Part shown: positions 8,347-16,153 of the stretch, one piece after another | Layout of the letters: each line of letters starts with the position of its first letter | Numbering within the stretch: position 1 is the first letter of the stretch | Virus record (IMG/VR): IMGVR_UViG_3300043772_002064 | Coordinates: 1-33,672 of that record | From: a virus | DNA: 33,672 nt | Strand: one strand, 5' to 3' | Notes under the pieces: generated by a model | What the model was told of the DNA's origin: nothing | What the model saw: the letters and a program-made list of their open reading frames with translations, nothing else | The model's database searches: none | Translations under genes and position numbers: made by a program

Positions 8347-8378
8347 CAAAAATAAGAAGTATTTATAAATATGTCAAA
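8347..8378 (-). promoter_or_regulatory. Bacteroidetes-type promoter of the SNF2 helicase gene
   Basis: On the minus strand: TTTG (8378-8375), 20-base spacer, TATTTTTG (8354-8347), a perfect TTTG-N20-TAnnTTTG. The expected start near 8341 gives a leader of about 20 bases before the GTG. The -33 element lies inside the divergent gp14-like gene, and the spacer contains the late-type palindrome at 8360-8371. Confidence 0.7.
8360..8371. promoter_or_regulatory. Palindromic late-type motif TATTTATAAATA
   Basis: A perfect 12-base palindrome that presents TATTTATA on both strands. The plus-strand copy (8360-8367) ends three bases before the gp14-like ATG; the minus-strand copy lies 42 bases before the helicase GTG. 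It sits inside the helicase promoter spacer. Confidence 0.45.
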
Positions 8379-8886
8379 TAATAAAGTTCCAATAACAAGA
8401 GTTGGTAAGTTTTTTGGTAGAGAAGATTTCGATTTGGATATCTCAATGGGTGAAGAATGGTTACACGGGGATATGAATTTTACTTTGGTATTATACAGAG
8501 TAGATAGAATGAAAACAAAAACCGATGATGTGTATGGTGAGACCGTAGAAGATGGTATTAAGTTTTTACCCCCTGTTGAGTTTAAAGGTTATGTTCAAAT
8601 TATGGCGCCTGAAAATAAAAATCTTGGTAATAGTAAAATAAATCAATTTGAACCAGGTAATTTAAAAGTTTCTGTTTATCAAAAACATTTGGATGAGTTG
8701 GGTATTGATATTAGTTTTGGAGACTACATTGGATATTACGAAACTGAAAGTAGAGTTAGGTACTATACCGTGAATAATGATGGTAGAGTTGTGTCTGACA
8801 ATAAACATAATTACGCGGGAACAAGACCTTATTATAGAACAATAATGGCTTCTGCGGTTGTTAATAACGAGTTTAGAGGTTTATAA
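8371..8886 (+). CDS. Head-tail connector, probable T4 gp14-like neck protein
   Basis: 171-residue protein assigned mainly by context. It is followed after 4 bases by the gp15-like gene and then the sheath, where T4 has gene 14. It is beta-rich with conserved-looking blocks: YGETVEDGIKFLPPVEFKGY, VYQKHLDELGIDISFGDYIGYY and a C-terminal YAGTRPYYRT. The 'ELGI.I..GDYI.Y' stretch resembles the part of connector proteins in which a strand is followed by a barrel loop contacting the next ring. T4 gp14 is longer (about 256 residues). No catalytic motif is visible. A TATTTATA motif ends three bases before the ATG. It could instead be another small head-closure protein. Confidence 0.45.
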   Translation: MSNNKVPITRVGKFFGREDFDLDISMGEEWLHGDMNFTLVLYRVDRMKTKTDDVYGETVEDGIKFLPPVEFKGYVQIMAPENKNLGNSKINQFEPGNLKVSVYQKHLDELGIDISFGDYIGYYETESRVRYYTVNNDGRVVSDNKHNYAGTRPYYRTIMASAVVNNEFRGL

Positions 8887-8890
8887 AATA

Positions 8891-9934
8891 ATGCCGTTAC
8901 CTAAAAAAATAAAAAAAAACATACCGTTAACCGAATCTAAAATTCTTTTAGAAAGAAGAAAAGAATTGGTTGATAAAATCAATCAGGACGGTACTTATCT
9001 TCCTAAGAGTTTATTACATGCTGATTTAGATGGGGGGTTTTTAGATTTTGTAAAAAATGATTTAAAATTGGTTGTTACGGGGAAACTTGTACCAACTGTT
9101 GATGTTATAATGACAACTCAGAATTGGGCACAATTTACCGAAACTTGGAATTTCCAAAATATAGATAAAAATGCAGAGCCACCTTTCGTAACAATAATAA
9201 GAAATCCTGAAGTTAAGTATGGTAGTAACCCGTTAATCTATACAATACCAAATAGAAGACAATATTTTTATGCACAAGTTCCTACTTGGGACGGCCAAAG
9301 AGCCGGAATGGATATTTACAAAATACCACAACCAGTTCCTGTCGATATAACATACTCTGTTAAAATAGTTTGTAATAGAATGAGGGAATTAAACAAGTTT
9401 AACCAAATTGTTTTAGAAAAATTTTCGTCTAGACAATCATACGCTAATATAAAAGGACACTATATTCCTATAATAATGAACAACATTTCTGACGAATCTG
9501 TTATGGATGTTGAAAAAAGAAAATATTATATTCAGAGTTATGAATTTACTATGTTAGGTTTTTTAATTGATGAAGATGAGTTTGAGGTTTCTCCTGCGGT
9601 AACAAGAATATTACAAATTTATGAGGTTGATAAAAAATCATTTAGTAGAGGAAAGAAAAATGAATCCGAAGAAAAACCAACAACAATGAACTTTCTATTT
9701 GTGACCGGGAATAACACACTTGTTGAAAAATTTTATTATACCTCAAATATAAAGATTGGTAATACTACAAATATAAATTTAGAAAATGGATATTCCGTTT
9801 ATATTAATAATAATTATTACGGGGATGACGTTGTGGAAATTCAAATCAATACCAACGATGTTCTAAAAATACAGGTTAATAAAACCGACATTACTTTAGA
9901 TTCTAATATAGAATTATTTATTGATTACATTTAA
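8891..9934 (+). CDS. Tail sheath terminator/stabiliser, T4 gp15-like
   Basis: 347-residue protein, probably the ring that caps the tail tube and sheath and binds the neck. The core (residues about 60-250) has the gp15 pattern: PTVDVIMTTQNWAQF near the start, then VPVDITYSVKIVCNRMRELN, a 'HYIPIIM' strand, and SYEFTMLGFLIDEDEF before the core ends. T4 gp15 has the equivalent order of a segment on the ends of strands, 'IYELSIFTRYEDD' and 'WSLTFEVNGWMYPP'. A C-terminal extension of about 85 residues is Asn/Ile-rich and beta-like. The ATG at 8891 is preferred over the in-frame TTG at 8858, because the latter would overlap the upstream gene by 29 bases. The last 4 bases overlap the convergent ribbon-helix-helix gene. 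Confidence 0.65.
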   Translation: MPLPKKIKKNIPLTESKILLERRKELVDKINQDGTYLPKSLLHADLDGGFLDFVKNDLKLVVTGKLVPTVDVIMTTQNWAQFTETWNFQNIDKNAEPPFVTIIRNPEVKYGSNPLIYTIPNRRQYFYAQVPTWDGQRAGMDIYKIPQPVPVDITYSVKIVCNRMRELNKFNQIVLEKFSSRQSYANIKGHYIPIIMNNISDESVMDVEKRKYYIQSYEFTMLGFLIDEDEFEVSPAVTRILQIYEVDKKSFSRGKKNESEEKPTTMNFLFVTGNNTLVEKFYYTSNIKIGNTTNINLENGYSVYINNNYYGDDVVEIQINTNDVLKIQVNKTDITLDSNIELFIDYI

Positions 9935-10095
9935 TTTTCGCCGTAAATATCCTTTTTTTCTTTACACTTCTCAATAATAAGTTTTTCTAAAAATCTATAC
10001 ATTTTAATACCATTTTTTTCACAATAAGTTTTAAGTAGTTCGTGTACTTCTACCGTTATCTTTAAATTCTTTATTTTTTTATTGTTAATCGACAT
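9931..10095 (-). CDS. Small ribbon-helix-helix-like regulator (54 aa)
   Basis: A 54-residue minus-strand ORF fills the otherwise empty 9935-10217 gap. Its sequence runs: basic start (INNKKIKN), a single beta strand LKITVEV, then helix HELLKTYCEKNG, a turn, and helix MYRFLEKLIIEKCKEKK. Strand-helix-helix in about 45 residues with a basic N-terminus is the Arc/MetJ ribbon-helix-helix fold, a DNA-binding dimer. It is transcribed divergently from the sheath gene, and a minus-strand TATTTATA motif lies 34 bases upstream. It could autoregulate or act on late genes; targets are unknown. Its stop overlaps the end of the gp15-like gene by 3 bases. Confidence 0.65.
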   Translation of the reverse strand: MSINNKKIKNLKITVEVHELLKTYCEKNGIKMYRFLEKLIIEKCKEKKDIYGEN

Positions 10096-10129
10096 AAGAT
10101 AAAAAAGGCAGAATTTATTCTACCTAATT

Positions 10130-10137
10130 TATAAATA
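10130..10137 (-). promoter_or_regulatory. Late-type motif TATTTATA upstream of the ribbon-helix-helix gene
   Basis: The minus-strand TATTTATA ends 34 bases before the ATG at 10095. It lies in the 122-base divergent region shared with the sheath gene. Confidence 0.4.
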
Positions 10138-10174
10138 CTATGAATAAAGTAAAGAACTTTGTTATTTTTTGTAA

Positions 10175-10182
10175 TATTTATC
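10175..10182 (+). promoter_or_regulatory. Late-type motif TATTTATC upstream of the sheath gene
   Basis: AATATTTATC ends 35 bases before the sheath ATG at 10218. The leader between them is almost pure A/T with no Shine-Dalgarno sequence. Confidence 0.45.
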
Positions 10183-10217
10183 TATAATAAATAAAAAAAT
10201 TAAATTTAAAAAGAATA

Positions 10218-13200
10218 ATGGCATCTAACAGTAAAGTATTCGTATCTCCTGGGGTTTACACTTCAGAAGTTGATTTAAGTTTTGTGGCACAAAGTGTTGG
10301 TGTTACAACTTTAGGAATCGTTGGTGAAACCTTAAAAGGACCGGCTTTTGAGCCTATCTTCATTAGAAATTATGATGAGTTTTCATCGTATTTTGGAGGT
10401 ACTTCACCTGAAAAATTTATAAACACACAAATCCCTAAGTATGAGGCATCATATATTGCTAAGGCTTATTTACAACAATCAAATCAATTGTTTGTAACAA
10501 GAGTTTTAGGATTGTCAGGTTATGACGCGGGTCCTTCTTGGACTATCTCAACTAAAGCAAATGTTGACCCTTCTACAGTAACTCTTTGTTATAGTTCAGT
10601 TACGGACATTAATATTTGTAGTGGTCAAACAAATCCTTGTGACCCTTGTTGTGTTAGTTATGAGATAATACCTTATTTGTTTGAGTATACCGGATGTACT
10701 AACAATGTGGACTCAATTATATTTGACGAAATTAATATACCGGACGAAATTTTATCAAAATTAAATTTACCATACGAAAGATTTGACGGAACTCAATCGA
10801 GTTTATCTGAAAATATTAAATCTCAGATATTTGATATTATTAATGACGAATCTTTAGTAACCCCTAAAGGATTGGAAAGTTCATCAGTTTATTATTATGG
10901 TGTTGTGTCAGGAGACACATATGACTATATAAAAAGTCTTGGTTTTAGTGCTGAAACAAATGTTTTTGATGTTGATGATGTTAATTCAGAAACAGCTAAT
11001 TACTCCGACCCAAATAACGACCCTTGGTATTATGCGTTATTCGATAATATCGGTAGCGGTAATTATACTGGTTATTCTTTTTATTCATTAGTTAATGCGA
11101 CTCAAATTATAACAGGGTCAACAACAACAACTTCAACCTCAACAACAACCACAACAACCAATCCTTGTAATCCTGTTACCCCAACAACTACAACAACTAC
11201 TACTCAGAAACCTGTTTATTGTTATACTGGAGAGGTTTATGGTCATATTTTTGTATATAAAGGAAAGGCTTATTTAGATTACGATGATTTAGTAATTGCA
11301 ACTTTACGTTCAAGAGGTTTGGCAACATACTCTGAAGATGACGGAGCGGTCTATGAAGTTAGCGGATTAACTCAGGTAACTATAAATTGTAATGGAGTTT
11401 ATTCAGGAGTAACAAAAAACCCTTATTCAACATTTGGACTAAATATAACAAATAAAGATGGTAAATCTTTCTTCTTTGAGACATCGTTTTCAAATTCAGA
11501 TTCTAAATATATTTCTAAAGTATTTGGAACTTCTAATTTTGGAAAACCTAGAAGTGAAACTCCTTTATTCGTAGAGGAAAATTTCCAAGCGTTATTAAAT
11601 TACTCTTGGAGAAAAGGTTTTATAAGAGGTTTAAGTTGTGATTTAACCGCATTACCTAATGCCAGACAAGGTTCTGACCCAACTTCAATTGCTTGGTATT
11701 TGGAAAGATATCAATCACCAACCTCTCCTTGGGTTGTTTCTGAATTAAGAGGTAACAAAGTATTTAGATTATTTAAATTCACCACAATTTCAGATGGTAA
11801 CGCCGCTAATACTGAGGTTAAAATATCTATCGCAAATATTTCATTTAACAATGGAACATTTGATGTTATAGTTAGAGACTTTTTTGACACGGACGCAGCT
11901 CCTATTGTATTAGAAAAATTCACAAATTGTAGTATGAACCCTGAAGATAATTCATTTATCGCCAAAAAAATAGGTACTTTAGATGGAGAGTTCCAATTAA
12001 ACTCAAGATATATTATGATTGAGATTAATGAAGATGCTCCAATAGATTCTTTACCTTGTGGTTTTGAGGGGTATCAATTTAGAGAATATGCCGGTGTAAA
12101 ATCACCATTCCCGATTTATAAAACTAAATATGATTTCCCTGGTGAAATTGTTTATAATCCTCCATTTGGTTTAGCGTCAGGTGCGGATGACGCAATTAGA
12201 AGTTCAGGTGATAATGTTAGAAGAACTTATTTAGGTATTTCTGACACTATTGGTCTTGATTTGGATTTCTTCACATACAAAGGAAAACAATTACCATTAA
12301 GTGTTTGTACAGATATTACGGGTGATGAATGGTTTTTTAAAACAAGAGGTTTCCATATGGACAAAAACGCGGCTAGTATTACTATTACTGATGGGTTTAC
12401 AACGAGTGGTACTCCGGCGTTTTTTGTTGGTTCTGCTGAATTTGATTCTGACCCTCAAGAAGAGTCAAACCCTTATTATAGATTATTCGCTCGTAAATTC
12501 TCATTATTATGTGCCGGCGGTTTTGACGGATGGGATATATACAGAGAATCAAGAACTAATACTAATAGATTCGTTTTAGGTCAATTAGGTTATAGAAATG
12601 GAGCTTGTCCTTCTCAAAAATACCCAACATCAACAGGGTGGGGAGCATTTAAACCAATAACCGTAGGAGACAACACTCAAGATTGGGCAAATACCGATTA
12701 TTATTCGTATCTTTTAGGACAAAGAACTTTTGCAAATCCTGAAGCAGTTAATATCAACGTATTTGTAACACCAGGTATTGACTATGTTAATAATTACAGT
12801 TTAGTCGATAGAGCAATCGATATGATTGAAAACGATAGAGCGGATTCATTATATATCTGTACAACTCCTGATTATAATATGTTTGTTCCTACTGTTGGTG
12901 ACCAATTAGATTTAATATATCCACAAGAGGCGGTTGATAACCTTGAAGATTCTGGAATTGACTCTAATTACACCGCAACTTATTATCCTTGGGTATTAAC
13001 AAGAGACACCGTTAATAACACTCAAATTTACATACCGGCAACCGCTGAAGTAACTAGAAACTTAGCGTTAACCGATAATATTGCTTTCCCTTGGTTCGCG
13101 GCCGCTGGTTACACAAGAGGTTTGGTAAATGGTATTAAGGCTCGTAAAAAGTTAACACAAGAGGATAGAGATGTGTTGTATAATGGTAGAATTAACCCAA

Positions 13201-13583
13201 TCGCAACTTTCTCAGATGTTGGAACTGTAATATGGGGTAATAAAACTTTACAGATTAGACAGTCCGCACTTGATAGAATTAATGTGAGAAGATTGTTATT
13301 ACAAGCTCGTAAATTAATATCTGCAGTATCGGTTAGATTATTGTTTGAACAAAACGACCAAAAAGTAAGACAAGATTTCTTAGATGCGGTTAATCCAATA
13401 TTAGACGCGATTAGAAGAGATAGAGGTTTGTATGATTTCCGTGTAACAGTTTCTTCTGACCCAGCGGATTTAGATAGAAACCAAATGACAGGTAAAATTT
13501 ATATAAAACCAACCAAATCTTTAGAGTTCATAGATATCACATTCTACATAACTCCAACAGGAGCGTCTTTTGAAAATATCTAA
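10218..13583 (+). CDS. gp18: Contractile tail sheath protein, gp18-like, with large insertion
   Basis: 1121-residue tail sheath subunit that contracts to drive the tube into the cell. The N-terminus (PGVYTSEVDLSF, TLGIVGETLKGPAFEP, SSYFGG) and the C-terminal core (FPWFAAAGYTRGLVNG, LDRINVRRLLLQARKLI, then GKIYIKPTKSLEFIDITFYI) are classic sheath signatures that form the conserved interlocking domains. T4 gp18 is 659 residues. The extra length lies between about residues 110 and 430. It includes a Cys cluster (C124, C134, C141, C144, C145, C160), a Thr-only linker (301-329) and a small Cys-bounded domain (about 333-400). These would sit on the outside of the sheath. A hairpin terminator follows at 13596. 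Confidence 0.95.
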   Translation: MASNSKVFVSPGVYTSEVDLSFVAQSVGVTTLGIVGETLKGPAFEPIFIRNYDEFSSYFGGTSPEKFINTQIPKYEASYIAKAYLQQSNQLFVTRVLGLSGYDAGPSWTISTKANVDPSTVTLCYSSVTDINICSGQTNPCDPCCVSYEIIPYLFEYTGCTNNVDSIIFDEINIPDEILSKLNLPYERFDGTQSSLSENIKSQIFDIINDESLVTPKGLESSSVYYYGVVSGDTYDYIKSLGFSAETNVFDVDDVNSETANYSDPNNDPWYYALFDNIGSGNYTGYSFYSLVNATQIITGSTTTTSTSTTTTTTNPCNPVTPTTTTTTTQKPVYCYTGEVYGHIFVYKGKAYLDYDDLVIATLRSRGLATYSEDDGAVYEVSGLTQVTINCNGVYSGVTKNPYSTFGLNITNKDGKSFFFETSFSNSDSKYISKVFGTSNFGKPRSETPLFVEENFQALLNYSWRKGFIRGLSCDLTALPNARQGSDPTSIAWYLERYQSPTSPWVVSELRGNKVFRLFKFTTISDGNAANTEVKISIANISFNNGTFDVIVRDFFDTDAAPIVLEKFTNCSMNPEDNSFIAKKIGTLDGEFQLNSRYIMIEINEDAPIDSLPCGFEGYQFREYAGVKSPFPIYKTKYDFPGEIVYNPPFGLASGADDAIRSSGDNVRRTYLGISDTIGLDLDFFTYKGKQLPLSVCTDITGDEWFFKTRGFHMDKNAASITITDGFTTSGTPAFFVGSAEFDSDPQEESNPYYRLFARKFSLLCAGGFDGWDIYRESRTNTNRFVLGQLGYRNGACPSQKYPTSTGWGAFKPITVGDNTQDWANTDYYSYLLGQRTFANPEAVNINVFVTPGIDYVNNYSLVDRAIDMIENDRADSLYICTTPDYNMFVPTVGDQLDLIYPQEAVDNLEDSGIDSNYTATYYPWVLTRDTVNNTQIYIPATAEVTRNLALTDNIAFPWFAAAGYTRGLVNGIKARKKLTQEDRDVLYNGRINPIATFSDVGTVIWGNKTLQIRQSALDRINVRRLLLQARKLISAVSVRLLFEQNDQKVRQDFLDAVNPILDAIRRDRGLYDFRVTVSSDPADLDRNQMTGKIYIKPTKSLEFIDITFYITPTGASFENI
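11118..11204 (+). repeat. Thr-rich low-complexity tract in the sheath gene
   Basis: Codons 301-329 are nearly all Thr (ACA, ACT, ACC), split by the Cys-containing NPCNPVTP. The codon mix makes it a degenerate rather than perfect DNA repeat. It probably encodes an extended linker before the inserted Cys-bounded domain. Confidence 0.8.
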
Positions 13584-13591
13584 TATTTATA
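13584..13591 (+). promoter_or_regulatory. Late-type motif TATTTATA after the sheath stop
   Basis: TATTTATA begins directly after the sheath stop codon, 46 bases before the next ATG. A terminator hairpin lies between it and that gene, so if it is a promoter, part of its output would be attenuated. Confidence 0.3.
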
Positions 13592-13595
13592 ACAA

Positions 13596-13625
13596 ATTGG
13601 GGGGAGTAAAGTCCCCCTAATTTTT
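13596..13625 (+). terminator. Rho-independent terminator after the sheath gene
   Basis: ATTGGGGGGA (13596-13605) pairs with TCCCCCTAAT (13612-13621) in a 10-bp stem with one G-U pair and a 6-base loop, followed by TTTT. It is a very strong hairpin in AT-rich DNA and would limit read-through from the highly expressed sheath gene. Confidence 0.85.
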
Positions 13626-13637
13626 AATAGTAAAAAT

Positions 13638-14465
13638 ATGAGAAAAAAAATTGACGAATCATTCCAAGATTATATACCAGTAATTATAGGTAGTATAGGT
13701 ACGATATTTGCAATTAAACAATTTGGAATGAAAATTTTAGGTAAAATTTTTAACTCGATATTGGACTCGTTTGGTAAAAATTTTTGCACAAAATCCTTTA
13801 AATTTTTTTTAGAATTAATAAAGAATTCACCAGAAAAAGTAATTATAGAATATAAAAAATTCGATGATTATTATCAAATATCTTTAGATTTACAAGATAA
13901 ATCATTTATGAATGAAGATTTTGACGTTAATTCTTTAGAACCTTCAGACCTACCGGCATTAATTAAAATATATAGTAATGGTAAAATAGACTTTAAGTGT
14001 GTGTATGAAATAGTTAGTTTTGAATATGGTGGAGAGATTTATTCGGAATTAGAAGGGTTTATTCGTAAATATGGTAAGGAAAATAAAAAATTAAGAGACC
14101 AAAACGAATTAATTAAAATTAGGGAAATATTGAATAGTGTTTTACCAAGTGTTACTGAAAATGGTTTGACACAAGAAAAAATTATCAACATGTTACAGAA
14201 CATGGATAGTAATTTATTGGAAAAATTATCTAATGAATTGTCTCAATTTTTTGATATTTCACAAGAAGATATTAAAAAAATTATTATAAATTCATCAAAC
14301 ATCAATTTAAAATTTAATGAAGGGTTGATTTATGGTGTTTTCGCAAAAGAATTGTATAAAAATATTTTAGCTTATATAGAAAAAAATAATTTAAATGAAA
14401 GTATTTTACCGGTAATTAAAGAAGAAATTAATAGAATTAAAAGTTTATTTAAATATAAAATATAA
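13638..14465 (+). CDS. Unknown helical protein with hydrophobic N-terminus
   Basis: 275 residues, no family recognised. Residues about 12-30 (YIPVIIGSIGTIFAIKQFG) are hydrophobic and could be one membrane-spanning or amphipathic helix. The rest is mostly charged helix, with repeated 'IKKIIINSSN' and 'LEKLSNEL' type segments. The C-terminus (LNESILPVIKEEINRIK) resembles a short LNEN/LNES peptide seen near the end of the HAD protein and between the domains of the SOD fusion. The gene lies behind the sheath terminator and 21 bases before the HAD gene, so the two are probably expressed together. Its position among late genes suggests a virion or assembly role, but nothing in the sequence proves it. 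Confidence 0.55.
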   Translation: MRKKIDESFQDYIPVIIGSIGTIFAIKQFGMKILGKIFNSILDSFGKNFCTKSFKFFLELIKNSPEKVIIEYKKFDDYYQISLDLQDKSFMNEDFDVNSLEPSDLPALIKIYSNGKIDFKCVYEIVSFEYGGEIYSELEGFIRKYGKENKKLRDQNELIKIREILNSVLPSVTENGLTQEKIINMLQNMDSNLLEKLSNELSQFFDISQEDIKKIIINSSNINLKFNEGLIYGVFAKELYKNILAYIEKNNLNESILPVIKEEINRIKSLFKYKI

Positions 14466-14473
14466 TTAATACC

Positions 14474-14483
14474 GATATTTATT
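14474..14483 (+). promoter_or_regulatory. Late-type motif GATATTTATT before the HAD gene
   Basis: GATATTTATT ends three bases before the ATG at 14487, the same tight placement as at 8371 and 5189. Confidence 0.35.
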
Positions 14484-14486
14484 AAT

Positions 14487-15449
14487 ATGTCAATTAGAAA
14501 TATAATAAAAAATGTTTTACATGAAGAGGTAAAACAAAAAAAATTAAAATTGTTTGCGTTAGATTGGGATGATAATATTCTGAGAATGCCAACAAAATTA
14601 TATGTTAAGACTGATGATGGGGACTCTGTTGGAATGTCTACTGAGGATTTTGCCATTTATAGAGAAAAAATTGGGAAGGAACCCTTTGAATTTGAGGGTA
14701 AAACTATTGTTGGATTGGATAACAATGCGTTCAGAGACTTTACTCGTTCAGAAAGTTTTTTAGATGATACTGAAAAGGCAATTAGAAAAAATAGAAAATC
14801 CCCAAGTTTTGTATCCTTCAAAAAAGCCTTAATAAAGGCAAGTCCATTTTCAATTATAACTGCAAGAGGTCACGACCCAGAAGTAATTAAACAAGGAGTT
14901 AAAAGATTTATTGAATTGGTTTTATCACCCGAAGATAAAGAAAGAATGATTAACAATATAAAAAACGTTTTGAGTTTTGAAGACCGAGACAAATTTTATA
15001 AAGTTGACCGAAGTAGTGACGAACAATTATTAGATATTTACTTAGATTATAAAGGAAGATATTATCCTGTTTCTTCAAAAGAATTCGGAAGACAATTTAG
15101 ATTAGATTCTGCAAAAGGAGCATCTAGTCCAGAACAATCTAAAAAAATAGCATTGTCAGATTTCTTAGAACAGGTTTATAATGAAGTTGGTGATTTAATT
15201 AAAAGCGGTAAATACGGACCTATCTCTTTAGGTTTTTCAGACGATGACCCAGGGAATGTTAGAAGTATGATAAATCACATACAAGATGAACTTTCAATGA
15301 TGTATCCAGAAATAAAATTCATTGTTAAAGACACTTCTGAAGGAGGTATGAAAAAAATTATTATAAAAAGAGAAAGAGAACTAAATAAAGATTTAAATGA
15401 AAATTATATAATTAATAAAATTAAAAAAGAATTATATAAATTAAGATAA
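14487..15449 (+). CDS. HAD-superfamily hydrolase
   Basis: 320-residue predicted phosphatase or phosphotransferase of the haloacid dehalogenase fold. Motif I is ALDWDDN with nucleophile D26 and acid D28. Motif II is IITARG (T125). Motif III Lys is probably K219 or K220 before IALSDFL. Motif IV is GFSDDDPGN (D252-D254). A cap-like insertion lies between motifs I and II (residues about 40-115). The first 19 residues (IRNIIKNVLHEE...) precede the catalytic core and contain an LxE site like other leader-type N-termini here. The C-terminus repeats the LNEN motif (LNENYIINKIKKEL). The substrate is not evident: a nucleotide, a sugar phosphate, or a DNA or RNA 3' phosphate are all possible. It lies directly upstream of the tail tube gene. 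Confidence 0.8.
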   Translation: MSIRNIIKNVLHEEVKQKKLKLFALDWDDNILRMPTKLYVKTDDGDSVGMSTEDFAIYREKIGKEPFEFEGKTIVGLDNNAFRDFTRSESFLDDTEKAIRKNRKSPSFVSFKKALIKASPFSIITARGHDPEVIKQGVKRFIELVLSPEDKERMINNIKNVLSFEDRDKFYKVDRSSDEQLLDIYLDYKGRYYPVSSKEFGRQFRLDSAKGASSPEQSKKIALSDFLEQVYNEVGDLIKSGKYGPISLGFSDDDPGNVRSMINHIQDELSMMYPEIKFIVKDTSEGGMKKIIIKRERELNKDLNENYIINKIKKELYKLR

Positions 15450-15510
15450 TTATATTATATACTATAAAAATAAAAAAACGAAAGTAAATAGAAAAAATTT
15501 CACAATAGTA

Positions 15511-15518
15511 TATTTATA
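15511..15518 (+). promoter_or_regulatory. Late-type motif TATTTATA upstream of the tail tube gene
   Basis: TATTTATA ends 37 bases before the ATG at 15556, in a 106-base gene-free region (15450-15555) that is otherwise A/T-rich and shows no other structure. Confidence 0.45.
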
Positions 15519-15555
15519 TAATAAAGATAAAATAAAGTTATAAAAAAATAAAAAA

Positions 15556-16044
15556 ATGGCTGATTTACTGATGAAAATGCCGGTTCCTTATGAACCCAAA
15601 AGGCAAAATCGATTTATATTGAGATTTGATTCTACGTTAGGTATTAACGAGTGGTTTGTTGAGAGCGCGGCAAGACCGTCCATAACCATCAATCCTGTTG
15701 AGATTCCATTCTTAAACACTTCAACTTATGTTGCCGGTAGATTTAAATGGAATACCATTAACGTTAAATTTAGAGACCCAATAGGTCCTTCGGCATCCCA
15801 AGCTTTAATGGAATGGGTTCGTTTATGTGCTGAATCAGTTACGGGTCGTATGGGTTACGCGGCAGGTTATAAAAAAGATGTTAATTTAGAAATGTTAGAC
15901 CCAACAGGAGTTGTTGTTGAGAAATGGATTTTAGAAGATACATTTTTAACATCGGTTAATTTTGATTCGTTAGCATATTCTCAAGACGCAATTGCAACAA
16001 TCAGTGCAACACTTCAGATGGATAGATGTATATTAGTATATTAA
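15556..16044 (+). CDS. gp19: Tail tube protein, gp19-like
   Basis: 162-residue subunit of the inner tail tube, essentially the same length as T4 gp19 (163). Recognisable features are the N-terminal PKRQNRFILRFD, the loop SAARPSITINPVEIPFLN, the strand WNTINVKFRDPIG, an ALMEWVRLCAE helix, and a C-terminal YSQDAIATISATLQMDRCIL strand. The order tube, chaperone, tape measure, baseplate that follows is the standard contractile-tail module. It has its own late-type motif and its own terminator (16066), as expected for a protein needed in very high copy number. Confidence 0.93.
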   Translation: MADLLMKMPVPYEPKRQNRFILRFDSTLGINEWFVESAARPSITINPVEIPFLNTSTYVAGRFKWNTINVKFRDPIGPSASQALMEWVRLCAESVTGRMGYAAGYKKDVNLEMLDPTGVVVEKWILEDTFLTSVNFDSLAYSQDAIATISATLQMDRCILVY

Positions 16045-16065
16045 TTTACTGAAAAAAATATTTTC

Positions 16066-16094
16066 AATCCCATACAATATGTGTGGGATTTTTT
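16066..16094 (+). terminator. Rho-independent terminator after the tail tube gene
   Basis: AATCCCATAC (16066-16075) pairs with GTGTGGGATT (16081-16090), a 10-bp stem with one G-U pair and a 5-base loop, followed by TTTT. It lies 21 bases after the tube stop codon. Confidence 0.88.
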
Positions 16095-16110
16095 ATTTAT
16101 ACTATTTATA
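16094..16110 (+). promoter_or_regulatory. Two late-type TATTTATA motifs upstream of the chaperone gene
   Basis: TATTTATA occurs at 16094-16101 and again at 16103-16110, directly after the tube terminator and 43 bases before the ATG at 16154 (second copy). This suggests transcription restarts here. Confidence 0.4.
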
Positions 16111-16153
16111 ATACTAAAAATTAAGATATTTTTAATTATAAAAACTTTTTAAT

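Noticed and set aside
8858-8890. In-frame TTG start for the gp15-like gene
   Set aside because: It would overlap the preceding gene by 29 bases; the ATG at 8891 is four bases after that gene's stop.
11118-11204. Thr tract as a CRISPR-like or recombination repeat
   Set aside because: There are no spaced direct repeats; it is a run of mixed Thr codons within one reading frame.
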